A stretch of DNA of 64,000 nucleotides from Flavobacteriales bacterium (lineage in GTDB: Bacteria > Bacteroidota > Bacteroidia > Flavobacteriales_F > PHOS-HE28), in assembly GCA_023382455.1 (NCBI GenBank), contig JAHDVX010000001.1, forward strand, positions 1 through 64,000, in the 5' to 3' direction. The notes beneath the pieces are model-generated. The model was not told the DNA's origin. It ran no database searches and saw only the letters and a list, made by a program, of their open reading frames with translations. Position 1 is the first letter of the stretch. Each line of letters opens with the position of its first letter. Positions 53,287-62,382 of the stretch are shown in pieces. The position numbers and the translations under genes were made by a program.

Positions 53287-54465
53287 ATGAGAACAGAGAC
53301 CCGCCTTTTGCACGCCCTGCCGAACGATCCGCTTACCGGAGCCGTTTCGGTGCCCATCCACCAGACCAGCACCTTCGCCCAGGAGGCGCCCGGGGTAAAC
53401 AAGGGCTTCGACTACAGCCGCACCAACAACCCCACGCGCCAGGCGCTGGAAACGCTGCTCGCCGAGCTCGAGGGCGGCACCCGCGGCATCGCCTTCAGCA
53501 GCGGCCTCGCCGCCGTGGACGCCGTGCTGAAGCTGCTCAGCGCTGGCGATGAAGTGATCGCGGTGGACGACATCTATGGCGGCACCTACCGCGCGTTGCA
53601 CACCATCTACAACCGGCTTGGCATCACGGTGAAGCACGTGGACACCAGCGACCCCGGCAACGTGCTGGAAGCCATCACCCCGCGCACCCGGCTGGTGTGG
53701 CTGGAAACGCCCACCAACCCCACGCTGAAGATCAGCGACATCAAGGCCATTGCCTCCATCACCAAGGCCTCGGGCGCGTTGCTGCTGGTGGACAACACCT
53801 TCTGCTCCCCCGCGGCCCAGCAACCCCTGAAGCTCGGCGCGGACATCGTGCTGCACAGCCTCACCAAGTATATCGCGGGCCACAGCGATGTGATCGGTGG
53901 CGGCATCGTGGTGAAGGACGAGGAGCTGGGACAGCAACTGCGCTACATCCAGAACGCCACCGGCGCCGTGCTGGGCCCGCAGGACAGCTGGCTCACCATC
54001 CGCGGCGCGCAGACGTTGCATCTCCGCTATGAGCGCATCAGCCGTAACGCACAGGCGGTGGCGGAATTCCTGCACGCCCATCCCGACGTGGCCGGTGTGA
54101 ACTATCCCGGCCTGCGCTCGCACCCCGGACATCTGGTGGCCCGCTCGCAAAGCACCGCCTTCGGAGGCGTGATCAGCTTCTGGCTGCGTGATGACCGCGT
54201 GGAGGCCGCAGCGGAGCTGGTGAAGCACACGCGGCTGGTCACGCTTGCCGAAAGCCTCGGCGGCGTGAAGAGCCTGGTGTGCGTGCCCTGCCGCATGACC
54301 CACGCCTCGGTGCCCCGCGAAGCGCGGCTGGCCGCCGGGATCCAGGACAGCCTGGTGCGCCTTTCCATCGGCCTGGAACATCCCGACGACCTGATCGAGG
54401 ACCTCAACCGTGCGCTCGCCGCCTTGCAAGCCCCTGCCCAACAGAAAGCCGCGCTTGTACCATGA
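53287..54465 (+). CDS. Cys/Met-metabolism PLP enzyme (MetB/MetZ type)
   Basis: PLP-dependent gamma-replacement enzyme of the cystathionine gamma-synthase/O-acylhomoserine sulfhydrylase family, 392 residues. Motifs are the N-terminal PIHQTSTFAQEAPG, YSRTNNPTRQALE (about 43-55), SSGLAAVDAVLKLL, WLETPTNPTLK, and the PLP lysine K194 in HSLTKYIAGHSDVIGG. The frame is open from 53101, but ATG 53287 lies beyond the riboswitch and gives a family-like start. Its stop overlaps the hom start (ATGA). Whether it makes cystathionine or homocysteine cannot be settled from sequence; SAM control argues for a biosynthetic role. Confidence 0.88.
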   Translation: MRTETRLLHALPNDPLTGAVSVPIHQTSTFAQEAPGVNKGFDYSRTNNPTRQALETLLAELEGGTRGIAFSSGLAAVDAVLKLLSAGDEVIAVDDIYGGTYRALHTIYNRLGITVKHVDTSDPGNVLEAITPRTRLVWLETPTNPTLKISDIKAIASITKASGALLLVDNTFCSPAAQQPLKLGADIVLHSLTKYIAGHSDVIGGGIVVKDEELGQQLRYIQNATGAVLGPQDSWLTIRGAQTLHLRYERISRNAQAVAEFLHAHPDVAGVNYPGLRSHPGHLVARSQSTAFGGVISFWLRDDRVEAAAELVKHTRLVTLAESLGGVKSLVCVPCRMTHASVPREARLAAGIQDSLVRLSIGLEHPDDLIEDLNRALAALQAPAQQKAALVP

Positions 54466-55649
54466 ACCCCGCACCACCCCTCACCATCGGCACCTTCGGC
54501 AACGGCTGTGTTGGCCAAGGATTCCTGCACCTGCTGAACACCAACGGCCGCGAAACCGCCCGGGTGAAACACGTCTGCGTGAAGGAACGCGACCGCCCCC
54601 GCGACATCGGCAATGCCCGGCTCACGTACAACGCCATCGATATCCTCGGCGACGGGCAGGTGCGCGCCATCGTGGAGCTCACCAACGACCCGGCGTTGGC
54701 CATGGACGTGATCCGGAAGGCGCTTACCAGCGGCCGCGATGCCATCACCGCAAGCAAGAAGGTGGTGGCCGAGCACCTCGCCGAATTGATCGCTTTGCAA
54801 CGCGCCACCGGACGCAGCGTGCTGTACGAAGCCTCCTGCGCCGCCAGCATCCCGGTGCTGCACAGCCTGGAGACGCACTTCAGCAGCGAGCGCGTGGAGC
54901 GCATCGAAGGCATCCTCAACGGCACCACGAACTACATCCTCACCAAGGCGGCCGAAGGAAGCAGCCCCCAGGAGGCCCTGCACCTGGCACAGGCGCAAGG
55001 CTTTGCGGAAAAGGACCCCACGTCCGACCTGAGCGGCGACGATGCCCGCTACAAGCTTACCATCCTCATCGCCCATGCCTTCGGCACGGTGGTGAAGCCC
55101 GGCCGCCTCTTCCGCGCCGGCATCCAGCACTTGTCCGCCGAGGACCTGGCCTACGGTGCCACGCGGGGTTGGACGGTGCGCTCCATCGCCAGTGCACGCC
55201 TACGGAACAACGTCCTCACCGCACAAGTGCTGCCCACGTTCGTTGCCGCCAACGATGCCTTCGCCCATGTGCACAACGAATACAATGCGGTGCGCATCAC
55301 CGGCGCGCATTCCGGCGAGCATGTGTTGCAGGGCAAGGGCGCCGGCAGCCTGCCCACCGGTCTCGCCGTGCTGGGCGATGTGCAGCGCTTGGTGCGTGGC
55401 GGTGGCTACACCTATGCCAAGGTGAATGCCGATGCACCGGCCTTCTCAACCAACGGTGAGCGCGTGCACGTGTACCTGCGCCTGCCTGTGACGCACCAGG
55501 AACTCCTGGGCCGTTTCGATGCCGTGCAGGTGGTGGGCACAACGGAGGATTGCGTGCAGGTGGAAGGGATCATCCTTCTCGATGAACTCGCCGGCATCAT
55601 CGGCGAAGGGCGGGAGGAATTCCAAGTGATCGCGCTGCCGCATCTTTAG
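54462..55649 (+). CDS. hom: Homoserine dehydrogenase
   Basis: NAD(P)-dependent reduction of aspartate semialdehyde to homoserine, the branch precursor of Met and Thr. The 395-residue product has the Rossmann loop TIGTFGNGCVGQGFLHLL, ITASKKVVAEHL (catalytic Lys region), RIEGILNGTTNYILT and the substrate motif AQAQGFAEKDPTSDLSGDDARYKL. The end of the protein (VYLRLPVTHQELLGRFDAVQ) may be a reduced ACT-like region. It stands as a separate gene rather than fused to aspartokinase (ThrA form). It is coupled to the metB-like gene by ATGA, so it shares SAM control. Confidence 0.94.
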   Translation: MNPAPPLTIGTFGNGCVGQGFLHLLNTNGRETARVKHVCVKERDRPRDIGNARLTYNAIDILGDGQVRAIVELTNDPALAMDVIRKALTSGRDAITASKKVVAEHLAELIALQRATGRSVLYEASCAASIPVLHSLETHFSSERVERIEGILNGTTNYILTKAAEGSSPQEALHLAQAQGFAEKDPTSDLSGDDARYKLTILIAHAFGTVVKPGRLFRAGIQHLSAEDLAYGATRGWTVRSIASARLRNNVLTAQVLPTFVAANDAFAHVHNEYNAVRITGAHSGEHVLQGKGAGSLPTGLAVLGDVQRLVRGGGYTYAKVNADAPAFSTNGERVHVYLRLPVTHQELLGRFDAVQVVGTTEDCVQVEGIILLDELAGIIGEGREEFQVIALPHL

Positions 55650-55670
55650 GCCCTCTTGAGCGGACTCCCG

Positions 55671-56927
55671 ATGAAGGTCTTCAAATTCGGCGGCGCCAGC
55701 GTGAAGGACGCGGCAGGCGTGCGCAATGTGGCAACGGTGGTGAAACGCCACGCGCAGGACGACCTGCTGATCGTTGTGAGCGCCATGGGCAAGACCACCA
55801 ACGCGCTGGAGGAAGTGGTGCGGGCCTGCCGCGAAGGAGCGGATGCCAAGCCGTTGATCGCCGCGCTGCGGGCCACACACGAAGCCGCCTTGCGCGAGGT
55901 GGCACCGGACGACGGGCATGCGGCGACCGCGCTGGCCGATGCGTTCGACGCGCTGATGCGTTACGTGGGCAGGGCCATGGAAGGACCCGCCGACAGGAAC
56001 TATGACCACATCGTCTCTTTCGGCGAAGTGTGGAGCACGATCATCGTGGCGGCGCACCTGAATGCGGCCGCCCTGCCCTCGCATTGGCTCGATGCCCGCG
56101 AGGTGGTGGCCACCGACGGACTGCACCGCGCGGCCCGCATGGATTGGGAGCGCAGTGCGGCGAATGCGCAAAAGGTGCTCAAGCCCCTGCTGACCGGCCA
56201 ACCGGCGCGTGTGGTCACCCAGGGCTTCATCGGAAGGAGCACGGAAGGGTACGACACCACATTGGGCCGCGAAGGTTCCGATTTCAGCGCGGCCATCTTC
56301 GCCTACCTGCTCGATGCCGAAAGCGTCACCATCTGGAAGGACGTGGCCGGCATGTACAACGCGGACCCGAAGAAGTTCGCGGACACGAAGTTGCTGGAGC
56401 ACATCAGCTACAAGGAGGCCATCGAGCTCAGCTATTTCGGCGCCAGCGTGATCCATCCGCGCACGCTGCAACCCTTGCAGCAAAAGAGCATCCCGCTCTA
56501 CGTACGCTCCTTCGTGGACCCGGAGGCCACCGGCAGCACCATCGACCATCAAAGCGCGAACGACTCCCTGATCCCGTCGTTCATCCACAAGCCGGGGCAG
56601 GTGCTGATCTCCATCACTCCCCGCGACCTCTCGTTCGTGGTGGAGGAGAACCTCAGCGGCATTTTCGCCGCCTTTGCACGGCACGGGGTCCACATCAACC
56701 TCATGCAGAACAGCGCCGTGGCCTTCACCGTCTGCGTGGACAACAGCCACCGCGTGAAGCCGCTGGTGCTCGAATTGCGCGGTGAGTACGAGGTGCGCTG
56801 GAACGAGGACTGCGAACTCATCACCGTACGCCATTTCGATGAGGCGACGGTCAAGAAACTGCTTCAAGGAAAGGAACCGCTGATCGAGCAGCGTAGCCGT
56901 AACACCGCCCGCTTCGTGGTGAAGTGA
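55671..56927 (+). CDS. lysC: Aspartate kinase
   Basis: Phosphorylates L-aspartate, the first step to Lys, Met and Thr. The 418-residue monofunctional enzyme has MKVFKFGGASVKDAAGVRNV (KFGG motif), SFGEVWSTIIVAAHLNA, TQGFIGRSTEGYDTTLGREGSDFSA and two C-terminal ACT domains (about 290-418, with ISITPRDLSFVVEENLSGIF). An in-frame TTG at 55656 is possible, but ATG 55671 fits the family exactly. It lies 21 bp after hom and completes the SAM-controlled operon, so one riboswitch governs entry to the pathway and the Met branch. Confidence 0.95.
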   Translation: MKVFKFGGASVKDAAGVRNVATVVKRHAQDDLLIVVSAMGKTTNALEEVVRACREGADAKPLIAALRATHEAALREVAPDDGHAATALADAFDALMRYVGRAMEGPADRNYDHIVSFGEVWSTIIVAAHLNAAALPSHWLDAREVVATDGLHRAARMDWERSAANAQKVLKPLLTGQPARVVTQGFIGRSTEGYDTTLGREGSDFSAAIFAYLLDAESVTIWKDVAGMYNADPKKFADTKLLEHISYKEAIELSYFGASVIHPRTLQPLQQKSIPLYVRSFVDPEATGSTIDHQSANDSLIPSFIHKPGQVLISITPRDLSFVVEENLSGIFAAFARHGVHINLMQNSAVAFTVCVDNSHRVKPLVLELRGEYEVRWNEDCELITVRHFDEATVKKLLQGKEPLIEQRSRNTARFVVK

Positions 56928-56995
56928 ACAGGGCAGTCTCCTCACGGTTTGGTCCGCGCAGGGGCATGGCCATGGGCAGAGGCTTCTCCCGGCGA

Positions 56996-57003
56996 TAGAT
57001 TCG
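56996..57003 (+). promoter_or_regulatory. -7 promoter element, apparently leaderless gene
   Basis: TAGATTCG ends 4 bp before the ATG at 57008. A start about 5 bp past the element would fall on the start codon itself. Confidence 0.4.
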
Positions 57004-57007
57004 CCCC

Positions 57008-58033
57008 ATGGTGCGCTTGCTGAACTTCCGAACGGCCGTGTGGGCGTCACTGGGCCTTCTTGCGGTGCAACTCACCGCGCAATCATCCTTGCCCATGGAC
57101 AGCGCGAAGGCCGAATTGGTCCGCCTGCGCGCCGCCATGACCACGGCGGACAGCAGCAACCAGCTGGATGCGGCGTACATGGCCCGCATGCAACTGGCAC
57201 CGCTGGTGAAAGGGAAAGAGGCCGTGATCCTGCTTCAAAAGGCCGCTTCCTTGGCCGACAGCCTGGGCAGGCCGGACCTTGGTGCAAGCGCGCATGCCGC
57301 GCTGGGCGCGCGTTTTGCCGGAATGGGAAACCACGCGGCAGCCTACGCGGAAACCCTGCTGGCCGATTCGTTGGAGCGAGAGGTCCACGTACGGGAGAAC
57401 GCACACCAACTGGATGAACTGGACCGGCTTGCGGCGGAACGGGACAGCATCGCGCGGGCCGGGCTGGACCGCGAGCAGCGGATGGCCATGGCCTTGGTGG
57501 AGGTACAGCGCAATGCAGACCAATGGATGAAGGTGGCGCTCGCCGCCATGATCACCGGCCCCTTGCTGCTGCTCCTGCTGCTCTTCCGCATGGGCACCAG
57601 GAACCGCAGGACTGCCGCCACCATCCAGGACCTGCGCAAGGAAGTTGATGCTCTCAAGGAGCAAAGCGCATCAAAGAACCGCGCTGAGCGCGTCGTCCCC
57701 GAGGTGCAGATGGAGCAGCGGGCCGTGCCGGTTACGGCCCCACCGGTGGAGCAGCAGATGAAGCCGGTGGTGGAAGGCATGTTCCGCAAAGCGGGCCCGG
57801 AACGCCTGAGGACCTTGCAGGAAGCGCGCAGGAGCGGTGACCATGAAAAAGTGGTGCGCGTGGTGGCCTCGCTGAAACCCCAACTGCTGGCCTTCGACCC
57901 TCAGCGCTTCGCACCGCTGATCACCCGCCTGAAGGCGCCCGGTGCGGCCATGGACCGCTCACAGTGGACGGCCGACCTCGATGCCCTGGAGCAAGGATTG
58001 ATGCAACTGCTCGACGGCCTGCCCGGTCAGTGA
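57008..58033 (+). CDS. One-pass membrane protein with Hpt-like C-terminus
   Basis: A 341-residue protein. The signal peptide is MVRLLNFRTAVWASLGLLAVQLTAQ. A helical, alanine-rich periplasmic region follows (about 28-165) with TPR-like character (LLQKAASLADSLGRPDLGAS, AAYAETLLADSLERE). Next come a transmembrane helix (about 178-196, ALAAMITGPLLLLLLLF) and a cytoplasmic coiled coil (TIQDLRKEVDALKEQ). The last 85 residues (RLRTLQEARRSGDHEKVVRV, VASLKPQLLAFDPQRFAPLI) resemble an Hpt helical bundle with Ala where the phospho-accepting His would be. No family recognised; the Hpt reading is tentative. Confidence 0.65.
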   Translation: MVRLLNFRTAVWASLGLLAVQLTAQSSLPMDSAKAELVRLRAAMTTADSSNQLDAAYMARMQLAPLVKGKEAVILLQKAASLADSLGRPDLGASAHAALGARFAGMGNHAAAYAETLLADSLEREVHVRENAHQLDELDRLAAERDSIARAGLDREQRMAMALVEVQRNADQWMKVALAAMITGPLLLLLLLFRMGTRNRRTAATIQDLRKEVDALKEQSASKNRAERVVPEVQMEQRAVPVTAPPVEQQMKPVVEGMFRKAGPERLRTLQEARRSGDHEKVVRVVASLKPQLLAFDPQRFAPLITRLKAPGAAMDRSQWTADLDALEQGLMQLLDGLPGQ

Positions 58034-58860
58034 TCCCCAGCGACCAAACGCATGGCCTTCACCGGATCATCCGTGATCAGGCCGTCCACGCCAAACGCGA
58101 TCATGCGGCGCATGGCCGCCTCCTCGTTCACGGTCCACACCAGCAGGCCGATCCCCTTCCGCCGAAGCGCAAGCACCAAGCCCTCGGTCACCAGTTCCAC
58201 GTCGGGGCTGTAGAACCGGGGCGTGAAGTCCAGCCGCGCCAGGTTCTGCTCCAGGCCATCCGCATTCTCCACCAACAGGGCCAAGGGAACGTGCGGCTTC
58301 ATGCGATCGGCGGCTTCCAATACGGCGGGGTCGAAGCTTTGGATGAGACAGCGGTCCTCCAGCCCAAGCTCCTTCACTTGCTGCAACACCAGCTCCGCGA
58401 AACGCACCGAACGGGGCTGGAAGCTGCCGTAATGCGCAGGATCGCTCTTCACCTCGATGTTGAACGACGGTGCCGCCATGCCCAGGCGTCGCGCTTCCGC
58501 ATCCACGGCATGCACGGCCTCCGCGAGCAGCGGCTTGCATACCGGACCATCGGCAGGTTCTTTCCCATTCACCGCCAAGCAGCGGTAGCGCTGCACTTCC
58601 TGCAGCGTCATTGCGAAGATGTTCAGCGTGCGGCCTGTTGCCGGATCCAAGGCACGGCCGTCATAGTCCAGGCAACTGCGGTGATCGATCCACGGCTCAT
58701 GGCTCACCAGCACCTGTGCATCGCCGGTGATCACCACGTCCAGCTCGATCCATGGGCAACCGGCGCTGGTGGCGGCCAGGAACGCGGGTACGGTGTTCCC
58801 GGGCGTCGCACCATGCAGGCCGCGGTGTGCATGTACTTGGGTGTGTTCTCCGGCGGGCAT
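58027..58860 (-). CDS. Glycerophosphodiester phosphodiesterase
   Basis: A 277-residue TIM-barrel GDPD that hydrolyses glycerophosphodiesters to glycerol-3-phosphate and an alcohol. Motifs include VHAHRGLHGATPGNTVPAF (catalytic HRG and E/N positions), WIELDVVITGDAQVLVSHEP (metal-binding E-x-D and the second catalytic His), FNIEVKSDP and LVWTVNEEAAMRRMIAFGVD. There is no signal peptide, so it is probably cytoplasmic. It overlaps the convergent membrane-protein gene by 7 bp at the 3' ends. Confidence 0.92.
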   Translation of the reverse strand: MPAGEHTQVHAHRGLHGATPGNTVPAFLAATSAGCPWIELDVVITGDAQVLVSHEPWIDHRSCLDYDGRALDPATGRTLNIFAMTLQEVQRYRCLAVNGKEPADGPVCKPLLAEAVHAVDAEARRLGMAAPSFNIEVKSDPAHYGSFQPRSVRFAELVLQQVKELGLEDRCLIQSFDPAVLEAADRMKPHVPLALLVENADGLEQNLARLDFTPRFYSPDVELVTEGLVLALRRKGIGLLVWTVNEEAAMRRMIAFGVDGLITDDPVKAMRLVAGDH

Positions 58861-58898
58861 GGCGGTATCAGGGGTTCACGCGGAGGCGCCCTTCGGGT

Positions 58899-59849
58899 TC
58901 AGAGCCTTCCGTCCGCAATATCGCGCAGGATCTTGTCCGCGAGCACATTGGCCAGCTTGAAGTAGCTCTCGGCCGTGATGCCTGCCACATGCGGGCTCAG
59001 CAACACCTTGTCGCACGCGTAAAGGCGCTGTTGCACCGGGTTCGGCGCGGACCCTTGCAGGCCCCGGAGCGATCGCTCCTCGAACTCCAGCACGTCCAGG
59101 CAGGCACCACGCACCTTGCCGGCATCGATGGCATCGAGCAGCGCGGCCGTGTCCACCAACGGGCCTCGCGCGGTGTTGATGAACCAGGCGGATCTTCCCA
59201 AGGCGTTGAAGAAGGCGGCATCGGCGTAGTGTTCCGTCTCCGGGGTCAAGGGCAGGTGCAGGCTGACCACATCGCTGCGCTCCAACAATTCCTCGCGCGT
59301 CACCTCTTCCACGTGGGCATTGGCGAAGCCCTTCCGGTACTTGTCATGGGCCAGCACCTTCACGCCGAAGCCATTCAGGCGCTGTGCGAAGGCGGTGCCC
59401 ATCTGGCCGAAACCGACGATGCCCACCGTGCCGCCGCAGAGCTCGTTCCCGGAATTCGCGATGCGGTCCCAGATGCCCCGGCGTACCTCGCGATCCGCCT
59501 TGGGCAGGTGGTTCATCAGCGCCAGCAGCATGCCCAGGGCATGTTCCGCCACCGAGTCGCGGTTGCCTTCCGGCGAATTGTAGAGCCTTATGTTTCGCGC
59601 CGTGCAGACCGCCTGGTGGATATTCTCCATGCCCGCCCCTGCCCTGGCGATGAAGCGCAGCTTCGGGGCATGGTTCAGCACCGCCTCATCGATCACCAGG
59701 CGGCTGCGCACCACCAGGCCTTCCGAATCGTGCAACTGCGCCAGGAGTGCGTCGCCGTCGTATTCGCTGAGGTCCTCGCAGGTGTGGCCTGCCACGGTGA
59801 GGCGCTCGCTCAGTACGGGGTGCACGCTATCGACGAAGTTGATCTTCAT
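58899..59849 (-). CDS. D-2-hydroxyacid dehydrogenase (SerA-like)
   Basis: A 316-residue NAD-dependent dehydrogenase of the phosphoglycerate-dehydrogenase superfamily: VVRSRLVIDEAVLNHAPKL, FIARAGAGMENIH, the NAD loop GGTVGIVGFGQMGTAFAQRL, the catalytic-Arg motif WFINTARGPLVDTAALLDAI, the Glu region CLDVLEFEE and the catalytic His in LLSPHVAGITAES. There is no C-terminal ACT domain. ATG 59849 overlaps the mgtE stop (ATGA), so it is translated from the mgtE message. Phosphoglycerate is a plausible but unproven substrate; the longer frame to 60398 is mgtE shadow. Confidence 0.9.
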   Translation of the reverse strand: MKINFVDSVHPVLSERLTVAGHTCEDLSEYDGDALLAQLHDSEGLVVRSRLVIDEAVLNHAPKLRFIARAGAGMENIHQAVCTARNIRLYNSPEGNRDSVAEHALGMLLALMNHLPKADREVRRGIWDRIANSGNELCGGTVGIVGFGQMGTAFAQRLNGFGVKVLAHDKYRKGFANAHVEEVTREELLERSDVVSLHLPLTPETEHYADAAFFNALGRSAWFINTARGPLVDTAALLDAIDAGKVRGACLDVLEFEERSLRGLQGSAPNPVQQRLYACDKVLLSPHVAGITAESYFKLANVLADKILRDIADGRL

Positions 59850-61240
59850 ATCAGGATCTCCCGCAGGAAGAACGTCGCAATGGAGAAGTAGATCAGCAGC
59901 CCGGTGACGTCCACCATGGTGGCCACGAAGGGTGCGGAACTGGTGGCGGGGTCGAGGCCAAGCCGTTTGAGCAGCAGCGGGAAGAGCGAGCCGATGAGAT
60001 TGCCCCAGAGCACCACGCCCACGAGCGAAAGGGCCACCACACCGGCCACTTGGGCCCAATGCGGTCCATAGAGATCGGTGAATTGACTCCAGACGGCCAC
60101 GCGTATGAAGCCCACTGCGGCCAGCAGCACGCCCAGGATGAGGCCCACGCTGCATTCGCGCCTGAAGATGCGCCACCATTCCCTCAGGGTGATATCGCCC
60201 AAGGCCAACGCCCGGATGATGAGCGTGCTGGCCTGCGAACCGGTGTTGCCGCCGCTGGAGATGATGAGCGGGACGAAGAGCGCAAGCACCACCGCTTTCG
60301 CGATCTGGTCCTCGAAGTAGCCCATGGCGGTGGCCGTGAAGCTCTCGCCGATGAAGAGCACCGCGAGCCAGCCGAAGCGCTTCTTCACCATATCCCACAG
60401 GCTGCTGTTGCTGTAGGAATATTCCAGCACGCCCATACCGGCCATCCGCTGGGCATCCTCGGTCTCCTCCTCGCGGATGGCGTCCAACACGTCATCCACG
60501 GTGATGCGCCCCAGCAGGCGCCCGCGCTCGTCGGTCACGGGCATCATCACCAGGTCATACTTTTCCATCAGGCGGCTCACCTCCTCCACGTGTTCGTGGG
60601 CCTTCACGCTGATCACGTCCGGGTCGTACACCTCCTTCACCGGCGTGCGCAACGAGGTGGTCACCAACAGTTTCAGTTGGATGGAGCCCACCAGGCGGTC
60701 GTGGTCGTCCACCACCAGGATGGCATAGACATCATCGATGTGCTCGGCATGCTGGCGCAGGGCACGCACGCAATCAAGCATGGAGCTGTCCGCATGCACC
60801 TTCACCAGCTCCTTGGCCATCAAGGCCCCGGCGGTGTGCTCGTCGTAGGTGAGCAGTTCGGCGATCTCGCTGCGCTGCTCCTTGTCGCCGATGTTGGCCA
60901 GCACTTCCTCCCGCACCTCCTCGGGCAGCTCGGAGATCACGTCGGCGGCATCGTCGGAGTCGATGTGCTCGATGAGCTCCTGCGCGATCTCCTTGCCGGT
61001 GTAGTTCCCCAGCAGCTCGTCGCGCCGGTCCTCGGGCACTTCCAGGATCACCTCCGCCGCGAGCTCGGGCTCCAGCCGCTCGAAGAGGTACTGCGATTCC
61101 TTGGTCTCCAGGTTGTCCAGCAGCTCGGCGATGTCCGCCGGGTGCAGGCCTTTCACGGAGGCCAGCAGCTCCTCATCGCCCTGCTGGGCCACGAGCTCCT
61201 GGATGCGGTCCAGGCTGGCTTTGCTGATGGTGTAGCTCAT
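59846..61240 (-). CDS. mgtE: Magnesium transporter MgtE
   Basis: Mg2+-gated magnesium channel of the inner membrane, 464 residues. The N-terminal helical domain (about 1-130: LHPADIAELLDNLETKES, ELPEEVREEVLANIGD) is followed by two CBS domains (about 135-260: HAEHIDDVYAILVVDDHDRL, LMEKYDLVMMPVTDERGRLL). Five C-terminal helices follow (about 285-464), with the pore segment IISSGGNTGSQASTLIIRAL. A downstream dehydrogenase gene is coupled by ATGA. The predicted leader is short, so no Mg2+ riboswitch fits. Confidence 0.96.
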   Translation of the reverse strand: MSYTISKASLDRIQELVAQQGDEELLASVKGLHPADIAELLDNLETKESQYLFERLEPELAAEVILEVPEDRRDELLGNYTGKEIAQELIEHIDSDDAADVISELPEEVREEVLANIGDKEQRSEIAELLTYDEHTAGALMAKELVKVHADSSMLDCVRALRQHAEHIDDVYAILVVDDHDRLVGSIQLKLLVTTSLRTPVKEVYDPDVISVKAHEHVEEVSRLMEKYDLVMMPVTDERGRLLGRITVDDVLDAIREEETEDAQRMAGMGVLEYSYSNSSLWDMVKKRFGWLAVLFIGESFTATAMGYFEDQIAKAVVLALFVPLIISSGGNTGSQASTLIIRALALGDITLREWWRIFRRECSVGLILGVLLAAVGFIRVAVWSQFTDLYGPHWAQVAGVVALSLVGVVLWGNLIGSLFPLLLKRLGLDPATSSAPFVATMVDVTGLLIYFSIATFFLREILI

Positions 61241-61274
61241 GGCGCAAGTGGTTCCGGCGGGAATGAAAGGCCCG

Positions 61275-61282
61275 CGAAACTA
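61275..61282 (-). promoter_or_regulatory. -7 promoter element of mgtE
   Basis: TAGTTTCG on the minus strand, 34 bp before the mgtE ATG. Confidence 0.45.
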
Positions 61283-61309
61283 CACAATGGGGCAAGGCGA
61301 TGCCCGCGA

Positions 61310-62077
61310 TCAACCCTTGCAGCACCCGGCCAAGGCCAGGAAATCCTCCTCGGACAGTTCCTCGGCGCGTTTCCTCGCGTATTCCGCAGGCACCCCGTCG
61401 GGCAGACCGGCGAAGCCTTTCAATGCATTGTGGAGCGTCTTGCGGCGCTGGCCGAAGGCCGCCTTCACCAGGCTAGTGAGCAGGCGCTCATCCACGGGGA
61501 GCTGCGTACGGTCATTTCGCCGCATGCGGATCACGGCGCTGCGCACCTTGGGCGGCGGAATGAAGGCATCGGCTTCCACGATGAAGAGTGGTTCCACCGT
61601 GTACCAGAGGCGCGTCAGCACGCTGGTGATCCCGTAGGTGCGGCTGCCCGGCCCGGCGCTCAGGCGATCGGCCACCTCCTTCTGGAACATGCCCACCACC
61701 TCGGGCACGCGGTCGCGGTTTTCGAGCACCTTGAAGACGATCTGGGTGCTGATGTTGTACGGGAAGTTGCCGATGATCGCCAGCGGCCCTGTGGTTATTG
61801 TGCCGAGGTCCATGCGCAGCAGGTCGCCCTCGATCACCCGCAGGCCGGGCCATTGCTCCTGGAGATGCGCCACGGATTCACGGTCCAGTTCGATGCAGGC
61901 CAGATCGATATCGGTGCGCTCCAGCAGGTGCGTGGTCAGCGCTCCGGTACCGGGGCCCACTTCCAGCACCTGCCGGTAGCCGCCATGGAACAGGAGGCTG
62001 TTGGCGATCCGCCGTGCCGCCTCCTCGTCCTTCAGGAAGTGCTGGCCGAGGTGCTTCTTGGCGCGGACGAAGGTCAT
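61310..62077 (-). CDS. rsmA: 16S rRNA A1518/A1519 dimethyltransferase
   Basis: KsgA family, 255 residues: RAKKHLGQHFLKDEEAARRI at the start, the SAM loop VLEVGPGTGALTTHLL, and the catalytic IIGNFPYNISTQIVF (NFPY, equivalent to the NLPY motif). The C-terminal domain contains FIPPPKVRSAVIRM. ATG 62077 overlaps the DUF4286 stop (ATGA). This places it third in a minus-strand operon behind a TPR gene. Confidence 0.97.
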   Translation of the reverse strand: MTFVRAKKHLGQHFLKDEEAARRIANSLLFHGGYRQVLEVGPGTGALTTHLLERTDIDLACIELDRESVAHLQEQWPGLRVIEGDLLRMDLGTITTGPLAIIGNFPYNISTQIVFKVLENRDRVPEVVGMFQKEVADRLSAGPGSRTYGITSVLTRLWYTVEPLFIVEADAFIPPPKVRSAVIRMRRNDRTQLPVDERLLTSLVKAAFGQRRKTLHNALKGFAGLPDGVPAEYARKRAEELSEEDFLALAGCCKG

Positions 62078-62382
62078 GCGGTGTGGATCACCTCCAGGAG
62101 GGTGCGGAAGGCCACGGCCTTCACGCCGTAGTATTTCTCGGATTCAGCCCGCAGGCGGTCGGCATGCAGCGCGGAGTAGAGCTCGTACTCCGCCAAGTCC
62201 TTGCAGGTATACTGCACGGCGTAGGTCACCCCGGTATCGCCTACGCTGAGCACGCGGCAGATCCGCGCGTCCAGGAAGTGGCCGGTGGCCATCACGTCGG
62301 GCAGGTGGGTGTTGCGCATCCAGGCCAGCCACATCTCGTGTACTTCCTGGTCCACGTTCACGGTGACGTTGTAGATGATCAT
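62074..62382 (-). CDS. DUF4286 family protein
   Basis: A 102-residue ferredoxin-like alpha/beta protein of the DUF4286 family, seen mainly in Bacteroidota: MIIYNVTVNVDQEVHEMWLA, WMRNTHLPDVMATGHFLDAR, VTYAVQYTCKDLAEYELYSA. It resembles dimeric alpha-beta barrel (ABM/EthD-like) folds. Function unknown. Start and stop overlap the TPR and rsmA genes by 4 nt each, so all three proteins are made from one message. Confidence 0.88.
   Translation of the reverse strand: MIIYNVTVNVDQEVHEMWLAWMRNTHLPDVMATGHFLDARICRVLSVGDTGVTYAVQYTCKDLAEYELYSALHADRLRAESEKYYGVKAVAFRTLLEVIHTA

Noticed and set aside
61241-61309. Mg2+-sensing riboswitch upstream of mgtE
   Set aside because: The -7 element at 61275 leaves a leader of only about 30 nt, too short for an M-box, and no such structure is visible.
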